A DNA stretch of 64,000 nt from JAMZMI01 sp049115715 (GTDB lineage Bacteria > Bacteroidota > Bacteroidia > Cytophagales > Cyclobacteriaceae), in assembly GCA_049115715.1 (NCBI GenBank), contig JAGDZQ010000057.1:16440-80439 (forward strand), read 5' to 3'. A model generated the notes under the pieces. That model was not told the origin of the DNA and did not search any database. It saw only the letters and a list, made by a program, of their open reading frames with translations. Shown here in pieces: positions 18,601 through 27,035 of the stretch; positions within the stretch are counted from its first letter, which is position 1; each line of letters opens with the position of its first letter. The translations under genes were made by a program, and so were the position numbers.

Positions 18601-21600
18601 CGCTACACCTTGCAATGGTGTGAATGGAGAGCAGCGCTTTGATGGCCTGATGGATGATATACGCATCTATGATCGAGTGATTGAACCTCGAGTTGTTTAT
18701 ATAGAACCATCCAGAGGTACTGTTAATGCAGCTATTGATACTGTCGTAACAATCTCATTTGACAGAGCTATTGATGTAAGTAGCTTAGAGGCCACAACTA
18801 TCAATATCAGTGATAGTGATGACACGAGTTATTTGTATACCACCGCCTTTTCTAACGGAGATAGCATACTGACCATCACTCCGGTTAACGATTTACCAAA
18901 AGGCAAAACTATTTCAGTATCGATAGATACTTTATCTGCACGGATTGGTTCTGACCTCATGCCTTTCCAAACATCTTTTTCTACTGTTAAGACGAAACTT
19001 CTGAATCATTTCCCTCTAAATGGAGTGTCAGACGTGGATTCTTTGGAGACCATTTCATTCAAATTCGATAACGAGATTGACATATCTTCTCTTGATCAAG
19101 GCATTCGGGTGATAGGAAGTCAGCATGGTCCGGTTGAAGGAAACTTTGCCATGCCAACAACCGATTCTGTTGTTTTCACACCGGCTACACCTTACTTTCC
19201 CAATGAAGTAATTACTGTATACATAACACCATCTTTGACAGATATAGGAGGAGAAGCTATCGGAAACAACAAAGCCTTTATATTCCATGTAGCTTCGCCT
19301 CAGTTTGTGAATCCTACTCTTTCGTTTGAGTTGACAAAGCTCACCACATCACTTTCTACTTTGTCTCCAAGAGATCTTGTAGCAGCTGATTTGGACAATG
19401 ATGGAGACTTAGATTTAGTGGGTGGAGATGAAAATCCTGGAACACTTTTTTGGTTTGAAAACGAAGGTTTTGGTAACTATAGTGAGGGTCAAATCATCGA
19501 CAGTAACAATGACTATTTTGATATCGAAGTAACAGATATTGATTTTGATGGAGACTTGGATTTAGTAACTGTAAGTCGTGTTGCAGGAAAAGGGGTCTAT
19601 TGGTATGAAAATAATGGCTCGGCATCATTTACTGAAAGACTCATAAAATCTTTATCTGGATCCTCTGACCTGCGAGCGGTAAAGGCTGCAGACTTCAATG
19701 GAGACGGTGAAATGGATGTCGTTACCGTAGATTTTGGCACAAATAGAATCACAGCTTACGATAAAGATGGAACTCAATTATTTGCAGCAGCAAACGCAGG
19801 GGGGCCAATTGATGTACAAGCTGCCGATAGAAATAATGACGGAAATTTAGATCTGATTTTCGCAAGCTATACAAATGGGTATGTAGCTGGGTTCGATAAT
19901 AGTGGGTTTGCAACATTTGGTGGGTCTGTAATACACTCAGCAAGTCAAACAAGAGCAGTTATACCCATTGATTTTGATAAAGATGGTGACCTTGATATTG
20001 TATACAGTGCTCAAAGTGCTAGTCAGATAGGAATTCTGGAAAACACAGGGAATTTCAACTATACTAACCATCAGGTTGGCAGCATCGGCGGTCCACACAG
20101 AATAGATGTGGGCGATATTGAGGGCGATGGCGATTATGATATTATCTATACAGTTGCTGGAGGTGCTAGCGACATCAATTTCTACTACTTAGAAAACAAT
20201 GGATCATTTGGACTATGGGTCCCTAAAAAGCTAATTCCCACAGAAACTTTTAGTGGCACCTTTTCGCAGACTGCCAAATTTGCTGACATTGATAATGATG
20301 GAGATCTGGACGTTTTAGCTACGGACTCTGGGACTGGGTTTTACATCTTCGAAAACAAGATTATTGATTTAAACAATGGTCCACTACTAGAAAATCCAAT
20401 TGCAGATCAGACATTAGCAGAAGATTCGGGAACAGGTCTGACCATTGACATCTCAAATGTGTTTGTAGATGCCGAGGGAGACCAGTTTACATTGACGGTA
20501 GCCACTGATGATCCAGATGTTACAGCAACGATTAATGGAAGTGATCTCGACATTACCACAGCTACAGACTTTTTTGGAATAGTTAGCATAACCATAACTG
20601 CTGATGACGGAAATGGAATAAATAATGACGTATTCGAACTGGAAGTAACTTCAGTGAACGATGCACCTGAGTTTACATTAAGTACCACCGCTTTGACATT
20701 GGATGAGGATTTTGACGGGACAGAACTTATTTCAGTTACTCAAAATCAACCAGCAAATGAAGATGCACCATCTTATGTGATAACTCCATCAAACTCAACC
20801 GTGGCAGATGTTAGCATAGACGCTGCTTCTGGCGAAGTGACCATTAATTCATTTGCAAATTCATTTGGCACTCAAGTGTTTACCGTAGTAGCAAATGATG
20901 GTGCTTCTGAAAATAGCAGAGCTACTCAGGACTTCACCTTGACGGTAAATCCTGTGAACGATGCGCCAGTAGTAGCAAATGCTATAGCAGACATTGTTTT
21001 TGATGAAGATCCGGAGGTGAGTCGAAAAGTGACTTTAGACAATGCTTTCAATGATGTGGATGGTGAAAGCTTAACGCTTGGATTAAATGTATTATCAGGT
21101 TCAGACCTGGCAAGCGTATCATTAGATAATGAGACCATAAATATTGTTCCTGAGTCGAATGCATTCGGAACTATACAGGTAGAGGTCACGGTAGAGGATG
21201 CCGCAGGAGAATCTGTATCTGACGCATTTGATATTACCATTAATTCGATAAACGATTCACCTAGGTTCACTACTAGTGGAGACATCACGGCGGTAAAAGA
21301 TTTTACAGGAACTAAAAATGTAACGATTACGCCTGATGCTATTCCATTCGGTGAAGAAAATCAGGTAGTAACCTATACATTGAGTCCAGCTACCGTAAGC
21401 TTTGCAAGCGTTTCAATTGATCAATCTTCAGGAGAAGTTTCCATTACTGCGATAGCCAGTGCTTTTGGGACTGAGGAATTCACCGTGACTGCAGATGATG
21501 CGCAATCAAGTAACAATACTGCTACGCAAACTTTTGTGTTAACCGTGGTAGATAATCTTGCACCTGAGGTAATCAACACAATTGTCAATACTACTATGGA

Positions 21601-22957
21601 TGAAGATCAGGCAACATTGAGTATTGTTGATGTGACAACTCTATTTAGTGATCCTGAAAATGATCAATTATTCTATTCAGTGAGTAGTGATTTTGGAGGA
21701 TCAGTTTCCGTAGCTCTCAATTCCAACTTCCTTGAAGTTACGCCTTCAGCTAACTATAATGGGTCGGGTATCATCACCGTATCGGCAAGTGATGACAATC
21801 AAACGGTTAGCACAAGTTTCACACTAACAGTGAATTCAATTAATGATGCTCCGACTTTAACTGGGGTGCTTACCGATCAGCAAGCGACGGAAGATCAGGC
21901 TTTTAGCTACGACTTACCCTCAGGACTATTTGACGATATTGATGGAGATGTGATTACCATAACGGCTGGAACTAAACCTGATTGGTTGTCTTTCGATGGA
22001 AGCATTTTCTCCGGTACTCCAGAAAATAATGCAGTTGGAACTTCAAGTGTAGAAGTTATTGGAGATGATGGCAATGGTGAATCAATCGCAGCTACGTTTA
22101 GCTTGACTGTTGAAAATGTAAATGACTCACCCACAGTGAAAGACGCAATTGCTGACTATCATGTAAATGAGGATGCAGCAACTTCGACTATTAGTCTCAC
22201 AAATGTTTTCGATGATATCGATGCTGGAGATCAACTGACGCTCTCTGCATCCGCAGGAAAAACTTCGCTTATTTCATTGACACTAAATGGCGAATCTCTT
22301 GAAGTAAGTTACACTGCAGATGCCTCAGGTTCAGCCACTATAACACTGACCGCTACAGACGGATTTGGGGCAACAGCAACGGATGAATTTGTAGTCACAG
22401 TCAATAGCATCAACGATGCTCCAGTGTTTGATTTAAGTGAAACAACCATTGTGGTTGAAGAGAACTTCACTGGAGTAGTAACAGTAGCAATTGAAGCTGG
22501 TGCTGTTCCTTTTGATGAGGCAGATCAGACGGTGACTTATTCAATATCCAGCAATGATACTAATATCGCAAATGCTGCGATAAACGGAGCTGATATTGAA
22601 TTGACAGCTATAGCGGATGCCTTTGGAGAGCAAACCTTTAACGTAACTGCTAACGATGGACAGGTAGAGAACAATGAGCATGTCATGTCATTTACGGTCA
22701 CCGTAAATCAGATTTTGTCAGCAGAGACATTGAAAAGTCCAATCAGTATCTATCCAAATCCAACAGCTGACTATATCCAAATCGATTCAGATGAGTTATT
22801 CGACTTGAAATTTTATGGGTTGAATGGTCAGCTCATAAAAGAGTTTGTCCAAGTAAAGGGCATGGTAGATATTTCATCTTTTGCTGCTGGAACATATGTG
22901 GTGAAAGTTTCCAATGGAGAAGAAAGCATTGTTATGCGAGTTAAAAAAATGAACTAA
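15668..22957 (+). CDS. Giant T9SS-secreted protein with LamG, FG-GAP and cadherin-like repeats
   Basis: 2429 residues. A long signal region (1-40) ends L-H-G-Q. A beta-sandwich segment (about 41-185) is followed by SbsA-type and other Ig-like domains (about 185-480), two LamG-like jelly rolls (about 485-700 and 800-1010), further Ig-like domains, and a seven-repeat FG-GAP/VCBS propeller (about 1230-1580) with calcium-type motifs such as D-L-D-N-D-G-D-L-D-L. A tandem of cadherin-like/Ig repeats with S-I-N-D-A-P linkers runs to about 2350. The C-terminus is a classical type A T9SS domain, Y-P-N-P-T, ending R-V-K-K-M-N. It lacks the W-D-D/T-G-R-G module of the other T9SS proteins here and has no PID-CTERM gene. 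Carbohydrate binding or adhesion is inferred from LamG. A terminator follows. Confidence 0.92.
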   Translation: MKRILPHLQKLFVVSSLNHAKKTILLIAFNLILLSVLHGQQCSENTSVNGIAGTGFSNGTIGQSFTACANGKLASVSVQAGNASVGFNNVIVQIFSGDGFGGTLLATTGQVHVKANRTTTWGLSGHNIQVVEGQKYTARFLTQSGTPMMAYGTGANAAIDYYPRGRIYGAAQAHNDMFFSAVIETLSDPVKTPEDDAMTVTRDTEVKLSFSRAMEAISGDITINNTTDATSQTVDVTTLTIDGSDVLMPLSVPLEGGKDFEIIIPANALRSTNQIPFSGIAAGEWNFSTSTRPFATLSTASADLTNDAVFPFTIDFSDAVAGFELMDLVITNGIASNLSGSGDAFTFDVTPSADGEVVVSLPADKVEAGTANGNDSTGYTLTYDGTAPGVELRSDASGTIQSSVFDIEVVFSEPVVGFESSDLVITNADVLSSTGTKDSLFTISLRAQNEGQITVDLPEGIADDLAGNANTAAPAIIDIIFSVDLDSDLLSFYPFDGNANDTVSTGFNGTVTGATLVTGFDGTSDGAYNFDGGDQITFGDTPVGAGSFSIGLWVKIPEGLGAQNRLIIEKRPVCSEGRFFSMIYRNHATRGHEIVVSQRNNGGATAPIASNLTAGEWMHVTYVKDNSNQSSSIYVNGVQESEVSWTTTYNFENSASLIAGSGPCVGADGTLRFIGDLDDMHVYDRALTAVEIDLLIPFAIRNLSAASGEDIQTGQAIDLTFNKDLVQSSVNATNITATGSVSGSLAVAITSSQENIRITPTNGWPLDEDVTISLSGLLAENGTTLANTDLTYSVIPEEEVGLILHYPISGNLNEAMGDIANQNGTITGALFTEGADGDPFGALSFDGVDDLATLGDAPISSESFSISLSMKVPTDGSTTDNTVILSKRSACTEGRMINIWYLRSGDKFRITAGLRDNASAGSVSTGFDFPVDEWVNVTYVKDNADKKYRLIVNGVLEAEAGWALNTVNIENNTPISLGATPCNGVNGEQRFDGLMDDIRIYDRVIEPRVVYIEPSRGTVNAAIDTVVTISFDRAIDVSSLEATTINISDSDDTSYLYTTAFSNGDSILTITPVNDLPKGKTISVSIDTLSARIGSDLMPFQTSFSTVKTKLLNHFPLNGVSDVDSLETISFKFDNEIDISSLDQGIRVIGSQHGPVEGNFAMPTTDSVVFTPATPYFPNEVITVYITPSLTDIGGEAIGNNKAFIFHVASPQFVNPTLSFELTKLTTSLSTLSPRDLVAADLDNDGDLDLVGGDENPGTLFWFENEGFGNYSEGQIIDSNNDYFDIEVTDIDFDGDLDLVTVSRVAGKGVYWYENNGSASFTERLIKSLSGSSDLRAVKAADFNGDGEMDVVTVDFGTNRITAYDKDGTQLFAAANAGGPIDVQAADRNNDGNLDLIFASYTNGYVAGFDNSGFATFGGSVIHSASQTRAVIPIDFDKDGDLDIVYSAQSASQIGILENTGNFNYTNHQVGSIGGPHRIDVGDIEGDGDYDIIYTVAGGASDINFYYLENNGSFGLWVPKKLIPTETFSGTFSQTAKFADIDNDGDLDVLATDSGTGFYIFENKIIDLNNGPLLENPIADQTLAEDSGTGLTIDISNVFVDAEGDQFTLTVATDDPDVTATINGSDLDITTATDFFGIVSITITADDGNGINNDVFELEVTSVNDAPEFTLSTTALTLDEDFDGTELISVTQNQPANEDAPSYVITPSNSTVADVSIDAASGEVTINSFANSFGTQVFTVVANDGASENSRATQDFTLTVNPVNDAPVVANAIADIVFDEDPEVSRKVTLDNAFNDVDGESLTLGLNVLSGSDLASVSLDNETINIVPESNAFGTIQVEVTVEDAAGESVSDAFDITINSINDSPRFTTSGDITAVKDFTGTKNVTITPDAIPFGEENQVVTYTLSPATVSFASVSIDQSSGEVSITAIASAFGTEEFTVTADDAQSSNNTATQTFVLTVVDNLAPEVINTIVNTTMDEDQATLSIVDVTTLFSDPENDQLFYSVSSDFGGSVSVALNSNFLEVTPSANYNGSGIITVSASDDNQTVSTSFTLTVNSINDAPTLTGVLTDQQATEDQAFSYDLPSGLFDDIDGDVITITAGTKPDWLSFDGSIFSGTPENNAVGTSSVEVIGDDGNGESIAATFSLTVENVNDSPTVKDAIADYHVNEDAATSTISLTNVFDDIDAGDQLTLSASAGKTSLISLTLNGESLEVSYTADASGSATITLTATDGFGATATDEFVVTVNSINDAPVFDLSETTIVVEENFTGVVTVAIEAGAVPFDEADQTVTYSISSNDTNIANAAINGADIELTAIADAFGEQTFNVTANDGQVENNEHVMSFTVTVNQILSAETLKSPISIYPNPTADYIQIDSDELFDLKFYGLNGQLIKEFVQVKGMVDISSFAAGTYVVKVSNGEESIVMRVKKMN

Positions 22958-22988
22958 GGCAGCCTGGCTATATACCAGTCAGGCAAGG

Positions 22989-23019
22989 GAGGCTGTCTCA
23001 ATAGGGCAGTCTCTTTTTT
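22989..23019 (+). terminator. Rho-independent terminator after 15668 gene
   Basis: Eight-pair stem, 22989-22996 with 23006-23013, with G-T wobbles, then a T tract. Confidence 0.75.
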
Positions 23020-23170
23020 ATTTTAGATAGTGTCCGTTTGTTCCTTCACTATTGTAGCGAGTACCTCTCTTAAAATTAGATTCTGTCGGAAACCATCATT
23101 ATTAAGCTTGCTATATTTTTAATAAATTCAACACATTATTGTGCCAGTAGTTGAATCAGTCCTATTGGAA

Positions 23171-23239
23171 TCACACGTGCCATATGCCTATTACTTAGTT
23201 TCTGATAATTTGGAGATTAAGAAGATTGTTTTGAAGTAA
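23171..23239 (+). pseudogene. Orphan tail of a T9SS sorting domain
   Basis: Read in frame to the TAA at 23237-23239, this encodes S-H-V-P-Y-A-Y-Y-L-V-S-D-N-L-E-I-K-K-I-V-L-K. That aligns with the end of the sorting domains here (L-P-N-G-I-Y-L-V-S-D-G-I-E-x-K-K-I-x-L-K). No matching coding sequence is seen upstream, so it is the last remnant of a lost sixth member of the family. The rest of 22958-23423 holds the terminator at 22989 and otherwise nothing I recognise. Confidence 0.75.
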
Positions 23240-23423
23240 TGGATGGGCTGTTCGAGCTGCCGCTCTCAAAATATGCTCCTGTCAATAATATAATCATTGG
23301 TTATGCTAATAATAAAATCAATAAATGATGTTTTATTCATAAAAAGATGCATGAGCTGTATCATTGTCTCAATAAGAGGGCATAGAAACCTAAACTTCAG
23401 TTCAACCCAAAAGAGATTAAGTT

Positions 23424-23783
23424 ATGGCAAAGATTTTATTGAAGGACATTCACTGCACGCTTCCGGATGAAGTGGATATGGATGAAATTTATCTTAAATA
23501 CAAAGGAGAAAAGGTGTGGCCAACAAGTTCCATGTATTTTCGGGTCGACACAGGACATACAGCTCCGGTAAACCTTGTGTTGGAGGTAGAAGACGGTTGG
23601 ACAGAAATAGAGCTTTGGGATTTTGATTACTTAAGCAGAAATGACTTTTTAGGAGTTTTCAGATTTAAAGTAGATAAAAATCCAGGTGAATACAGCAACT
23701 CAATGGATTTAGTAGAATTGAATAGTTCAGCCAGTTATGTTCTTGATTGGGAAATCTTGGAGCCTGAATATCAGTCAGTCTGA
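23424..23783 (+). CDS. Small C2-like domain protein
   Basis: 119 residues with no signal peptide or membrane span, so probably cytoplasmic. Residues about 45-110 read as a beta-sandwich with W-T-E-I-E-L-W-D-F-D-Y-L-S-R-N-D-F-L-G-V-F, very like the loop region of C2 domains (W-D-x-D-x-x-x-x-D-D-x-L-G). C2 domains bind phospholipid or protein, often with calcium. Here some acidic positions are replaced, so calcium binding is uncertain. The first 40 residues are acidic and unassigned. It stands alone between the T9SS relic and an opposing gene. The C2 reading rests on motif and length only. Confidence 0.75.
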   Translation: MAKILLKDIHCTLPDEVDMDEIYLKYKGEKVWPTSSMYFRVDTGHTAPVNLVLEVEDGWTEIELWDFDYLSRNDFLGVFRFKVDKNPGEYSNSMDLVELNSSASYVLDWEILEPEYQSV

Positions 23784-23902
23784 ATTTGACCCTATTTGCC
23801 AAATTGATATTGGCAATAAATAATGAATTTTTATAAATGCTGGTTCACTTCTCAAGAATAAGCATTAGTTGGTTAGTTTAATTTTCGTTCATACGTGGTT
23901 AG

Positions 23903-23941
23903 AACAAAGAGACCGCCTCTAATGGGGTGGTCTTCTTTGTT
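23903..23941. terminator. Bidirectional terminator between convergent genes
   Basis: AACAAAG-AGACC pairs with GGTCT-CTTTGTT around an eight to ten base loop, giving A-rich and T-rich flanks on either strand. It lies between the converging genes ending at 23783 and 24029. A second hairpin (CCAGAG...CTCTGG, 23959-23985) lies just beyond it. Confidence 0.6.
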
Positions 23942-24028
23942 TACATACAATCAAAAAACCAGAGTACCATTTCTGGTAGCTCTGGCCGCTAATTTGAACC
24001 GGTAAGGTTCCACTTTAAGTTCTATCCT

Positions 24029-26641
24029 TTATTGTATGATTATGCGGTTATACATTTGAACTTCCCCAGCAGAAAACTCAATGATGTAGATACCGGGGCT
24101 GCACTTGCCTCCATCCTTGTTTTTACCAGTCCAGAGCACACTGTGTTTTCCTTTGTCTCTGGTCTCGCTAAGAAGGCGTTTTCTTATTTTTCCTTGCATG
24201 TCGTAAATCGTAATGTTGACCTGCTCTTGTTTCTCTAGCGAGAAAGAAATGGTTGTTGCATTGCGAAAAGGATTAGGAAAACTTTGATAAAATGTGACAC
24301 CATTTTGCACTTGATAAGTACTTTCGATTCCTAATACACTCGTTCCGCCATTTCCATTTTTCCATGATTTCATGAGCGCCCTCAAAGCTTCGGGCTTATT
24401 TTGGGGAGCACTATTGCCAAGATGACTTTTATCATTGATACCGTGACATCCTTCACAAGTTCTGATTTCACCGGGGGCAAAAGTGATCCACTGTCTTTCC
24501 CTGACTATAGATTCACCATCAGGAGCAACAGACTGCCATGTAAGCGCACGAGTCGCCGGGACAAAAGCTGCAACAGAGCCATCGGAAGCGATCTTCACGC
24601 TGCTTTCAGGACCAGAAGTATCAAATAGATTTACACCTTCAATGTCAGGGTTGGCCTCAGTATTTCTTAAAGGAGTAGCAATGGTTCGCCTGCCAACGTA
24701 TTCTCGGAGACCATATCCTCGGATCATTTCACCCCCGAAAATTTGAAAGTGTGAAATATCATAGACCTTTCCCGAAGCAGGGATCGACTCCACTCCACCC
24801 GGAACACGGAGATTGAATGGTTGCTGTTGTTCTCCTGCATCCCGCTCAGTCATATTTCGAATGGCGATGAGTGCAAGGTTTTTCTCAATCATCCATGTAC
24901 GGAGTGCCTCTTCGTCTATTTCCTCTTCGTCAAGCACTGATTTTTCGATAGGATCTATCTCGTATTTTGGACGCGCTGTAGGTCTTGTCCGGGGAACAAT
25001 CTCAACTATTTCAGCCTCGCTCATTTCAACAGTTATACTTATTGGAGTAACAGCATCTCCCCAGTATACGATCTCCCTTTCTATCACAGCACCACTTAGA
25101 GGAGCACCGGCAATGTGTTCCGTATCTGAATTATCAGCGGTTTTCTTGACCATTTTTGATATTCTGAAGGTGTACGCATTATCTCTGCCAAACAAGTTGC
25201 TCTGTGTAGCATAAGAAGCCAGCATGGTTCCATTCATCAGCATCATAGGATTTCTGAAGTGACCAAGATCATTTTCCCTGTTGTCAATATCTTCATTCGT
25301 CCAGTCTATGATTTCCATATCCTGAGGATTAGCCCCAATGGGAAGCGCAAATTCGAAAACTCTTCCTGAAGAGAAACGTCCGAACTCTCTAGCCCATACA
25401 CCATAGAAAGTGCCTTCTTTTCCCGGTCTCGGATCTTCCTTTATTTGAAAGATGCCAGCATCTGAGCCAACAGTCTCTCTATAAGCGTTTGCAGATAGGT
25501 TGCCAAGATTATATACAAGGTTGTCATCATCCATTTTAGAACCATGTTGGAATACACCACCAAACTCATGCCTACCTACATGATTGACAGTTTGATGTCG
25601 CTCACCATTTTCAGTGATTTCCCATGGTAAAAACTCATTAAAATCATGAAGCGGTTCATTTGGGTCACGATTGGGTTCTACATTGATTCCATTTTCAATG
25701 TGTACAAAAGCCTCTGGAAAGATTTCATATGGAGTACCATCTGCATCTGCATAAGGCTTACCATCTTTCGTGGCTTCAGCTTTTACGATAGATGCGTCAG
25801 CAGATTCACTCTCATAGTTTACCGGTTGCCATTGTGTATTGCCCGCTCTATGGTTGCTTGCCTGCTGATCACGTTTCAAGTGTTCCCATCTGGTAGAGAT
25901 AATCCGTCCGTCTTTTGCCAGATGGATGTCAAAATCACCGCTGGGTGAGTGCGTCAAGTGAATCGTTTTACCTGTGCTAGGGTCAAGTTTAAAAATCCCG
26001 GTATTTGTTGGGGAAGACTCATACTCATCCATTTGCGGATAAGTATGAGCCAGATCAAACAGTGGCGCATCAGAAGTGAAAATGATTTGATCATCAGATC
26101 CATAGATGGGTGAAATATTATTGTAATCAGGTTGATTTGGGATTTTTTCAATGATTGGTGCCGCTCCTGAAACTACATCTGCCAGATTGGTGATTTCATA
26201 CATTTGCCATTTGTTGCTTCTGTAAGATTGATCGTAGGCCTTGATTGGACCTCCTATGACCATTGAAAACAAAGCTCGGTCTCCATCCCAATGAACGCAT
26301 GGCTGCCGTACAGCAATACCGTTTTCAGATTGTATTTCACCAGAAGTGACTCCAAAGCCAGCTTCCTCGGTCAAAAACCTGATGGTACCATCTACATTCA
26401 TCATGCACAGGTCTCCCCCTCGCGGAGCTCTTTGAGGCATCCCTGTCAGGTGATTACCAAAGGTTTCGAGTTGATGCCCAAAATTGTTATAGGTCAATGG
26501 AGGCACTACTAGCGCAAAGAGCAGAGGATTGTCGAGCAAGTCAGACTTCACTCGAAAAGTACTTGGCTTTTGAGCAGTACAAATAAGAATTAGGCACAAA
26601 AGTATACATCTGGTCGTACGACCCTTCTCAATAAGTTTCAT
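24029..26641 (-). CDS. HzsA-like secreted protein with a c-type heme motif and T9SS domain
   Basis: 870 residues on the minus strand. The signal peptide is about 1-24. The body reads as a beta-propeller of the kind found in proteins annotated as related to the hydrazine synthase alpha subunit, with S-P-I-Y-G-S-D-D-Q-I-I-F-T-S-D near 180 and H-S-P-S-G-D-F-D near 230. One heme-attachment motif is clear: C729-E-G-C-H733. Residues about 785-870 are a type A T9SS domain with S-F-P-N-P-F and D-K-G-K-H-S-V-L-W-T-G. Real anammox hydrazine synthase carries more hemes and partner subunits; none are here, so hydrazine synthesis is very unlikely. An extracellular redox or binding role is inferred. Its sorting domain differs from the L-V-S-D-G type of its neighbours. 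Confidence 0.85.
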   Translation of the reverse strand: MKLIEKGRTTRCILLCLILICTAQKPSTFRVKSDLLDNPLLFALVVPPLTYNNFGHQLETFGNHLTGMPQRAPRGGDLCMMNVDGTIRFLTEEAGFGVTSGEIQSENGIAVRQPCVHWDGDRALFSMVIGGPIKAYDQSYRSNKWQMYEITNLADVVSGAAPIIEKIPNQPDYNNISPIYGSDDQIIFTSDAPLFDLAHTYPQMDEYESSPTNTGIFKLDPSTGKTIHLTHSPSGDFDIHLAKDGRIISTRWEHLKRDQQASNHRAGNTQWQPVNYESESADASIVKAEATKDGKPYADADGTPYEIFPEAFVHIENGINVEPNRDPNEPLHDFNEFLPWEITENGERHQTVNHVGRHEFGGVFQHGSKMDDDNLVYNLGNLSANAYRETVGSDAGIFQIKEDPRPGKEGTFYGVWAREFGRFSSGRVFEFALPIGANPQDMEIIDWTNEDIDNRENDLGHFRNPMMLMNGTMLASYATQSNLFGRDNAYTFRISKMVKKTADNSDTEHIAGAPLSGAVIEREIVYWGDAVTPISITVEMSEAEIVEIVPRTRPTARPKYEIDPIEKSVLDEEEIDEEALRTWMIEKNLALIAIRNMTERDAGEQQQPFNLRVPGGVESIPASGKVYDISHFQIFGGEMIRGYGLREYVGRRTIATPLRNTEANPDIEGVNLFDTSGPESSVKIASDGSVAAFVPATRALTWQSVAPDGESIVRERQWITFAPGEIRTCEGCHGINDKSHLGNSAPQNKPEALRALMKSWKNGNGGTSVLGIESTYQVQNGVTFYQSFPNPFRNATTISFSLEKQEQVNITIYDMQGKIRKRLLSETRDKGKHSVLWTGKNKDGGKCSPGIYIIEFSAGEVQMYNRIIIQ

Positions 26642-26813
26642 CTATAGATTTTTTAGCAGATTATAATTCAATGTGAATCTAGAACACTCTTAGAATTCAC
26701 TTTGACAACTACATCCCAAATAGTAACACTGATGTAACAATTTGTTTTACTGAAGGATTAAGCTGATTTAGATGTGCTTGAATTGAAGTAAAATTGAGTT
26801 TTTGTAAATTGGA

Positions 26814-27035
26814 TTGTCGACGAATCTACCCATGAGTAAATTATGCCTTTCTTATCCGATCCTTTTTTTGCGAGCTGTATTTAGTGTGCTTTTTTCTGAT
26901 TCTAAATCAAGTTTTAGAAAATTAACCAAGGCGAATTTTTTTGAAGCGATGAATGAAAGTGAGCAAATAGTGTCTATGTTGAATGCTGCTCCTGAAGAGC
27001 ACACCATGTTTTCTAAAAACAAGCGAGCCATATGA
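26814..27035 (+). CDS. Small uncharacterised ORF overlapping the hybrid sensor start
   Basis: An open frame of 73 codons (alternative ATG at 26832) whose stop overlaps the ATG of the next gene by four bases (ATGA at 27032), a layout typical of translational coupling. The product has one hydrophobic stretch and a polar C-terminal half with A-N-F-F-E-A-M-N-E-S-E. No family is recognised. It could equally be a leader region of the sensor gene. Confidence 0.35.
   Translation: MSTNLPMSKLCLSYPILFLRAVFSVLFSDSKSSFRKLTKANFFEAMNESEQIVSMLNAAPEEHTMFSKNKRAI

Noticed and set aside
23959..24017. Clustered hairpins that resemble a tRNA or small RNA
   Set aside because: No anticodon arm or TPsiC sequence can be arranged into a cloverleaf; more likely terminator-associated stems.
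24029..26641. Hydrazine synthesis (anammox) function
   Set aside because: Only one heme motif, no partner subunits, and a T9SS sorting domain in a Bacteroidota-type context.
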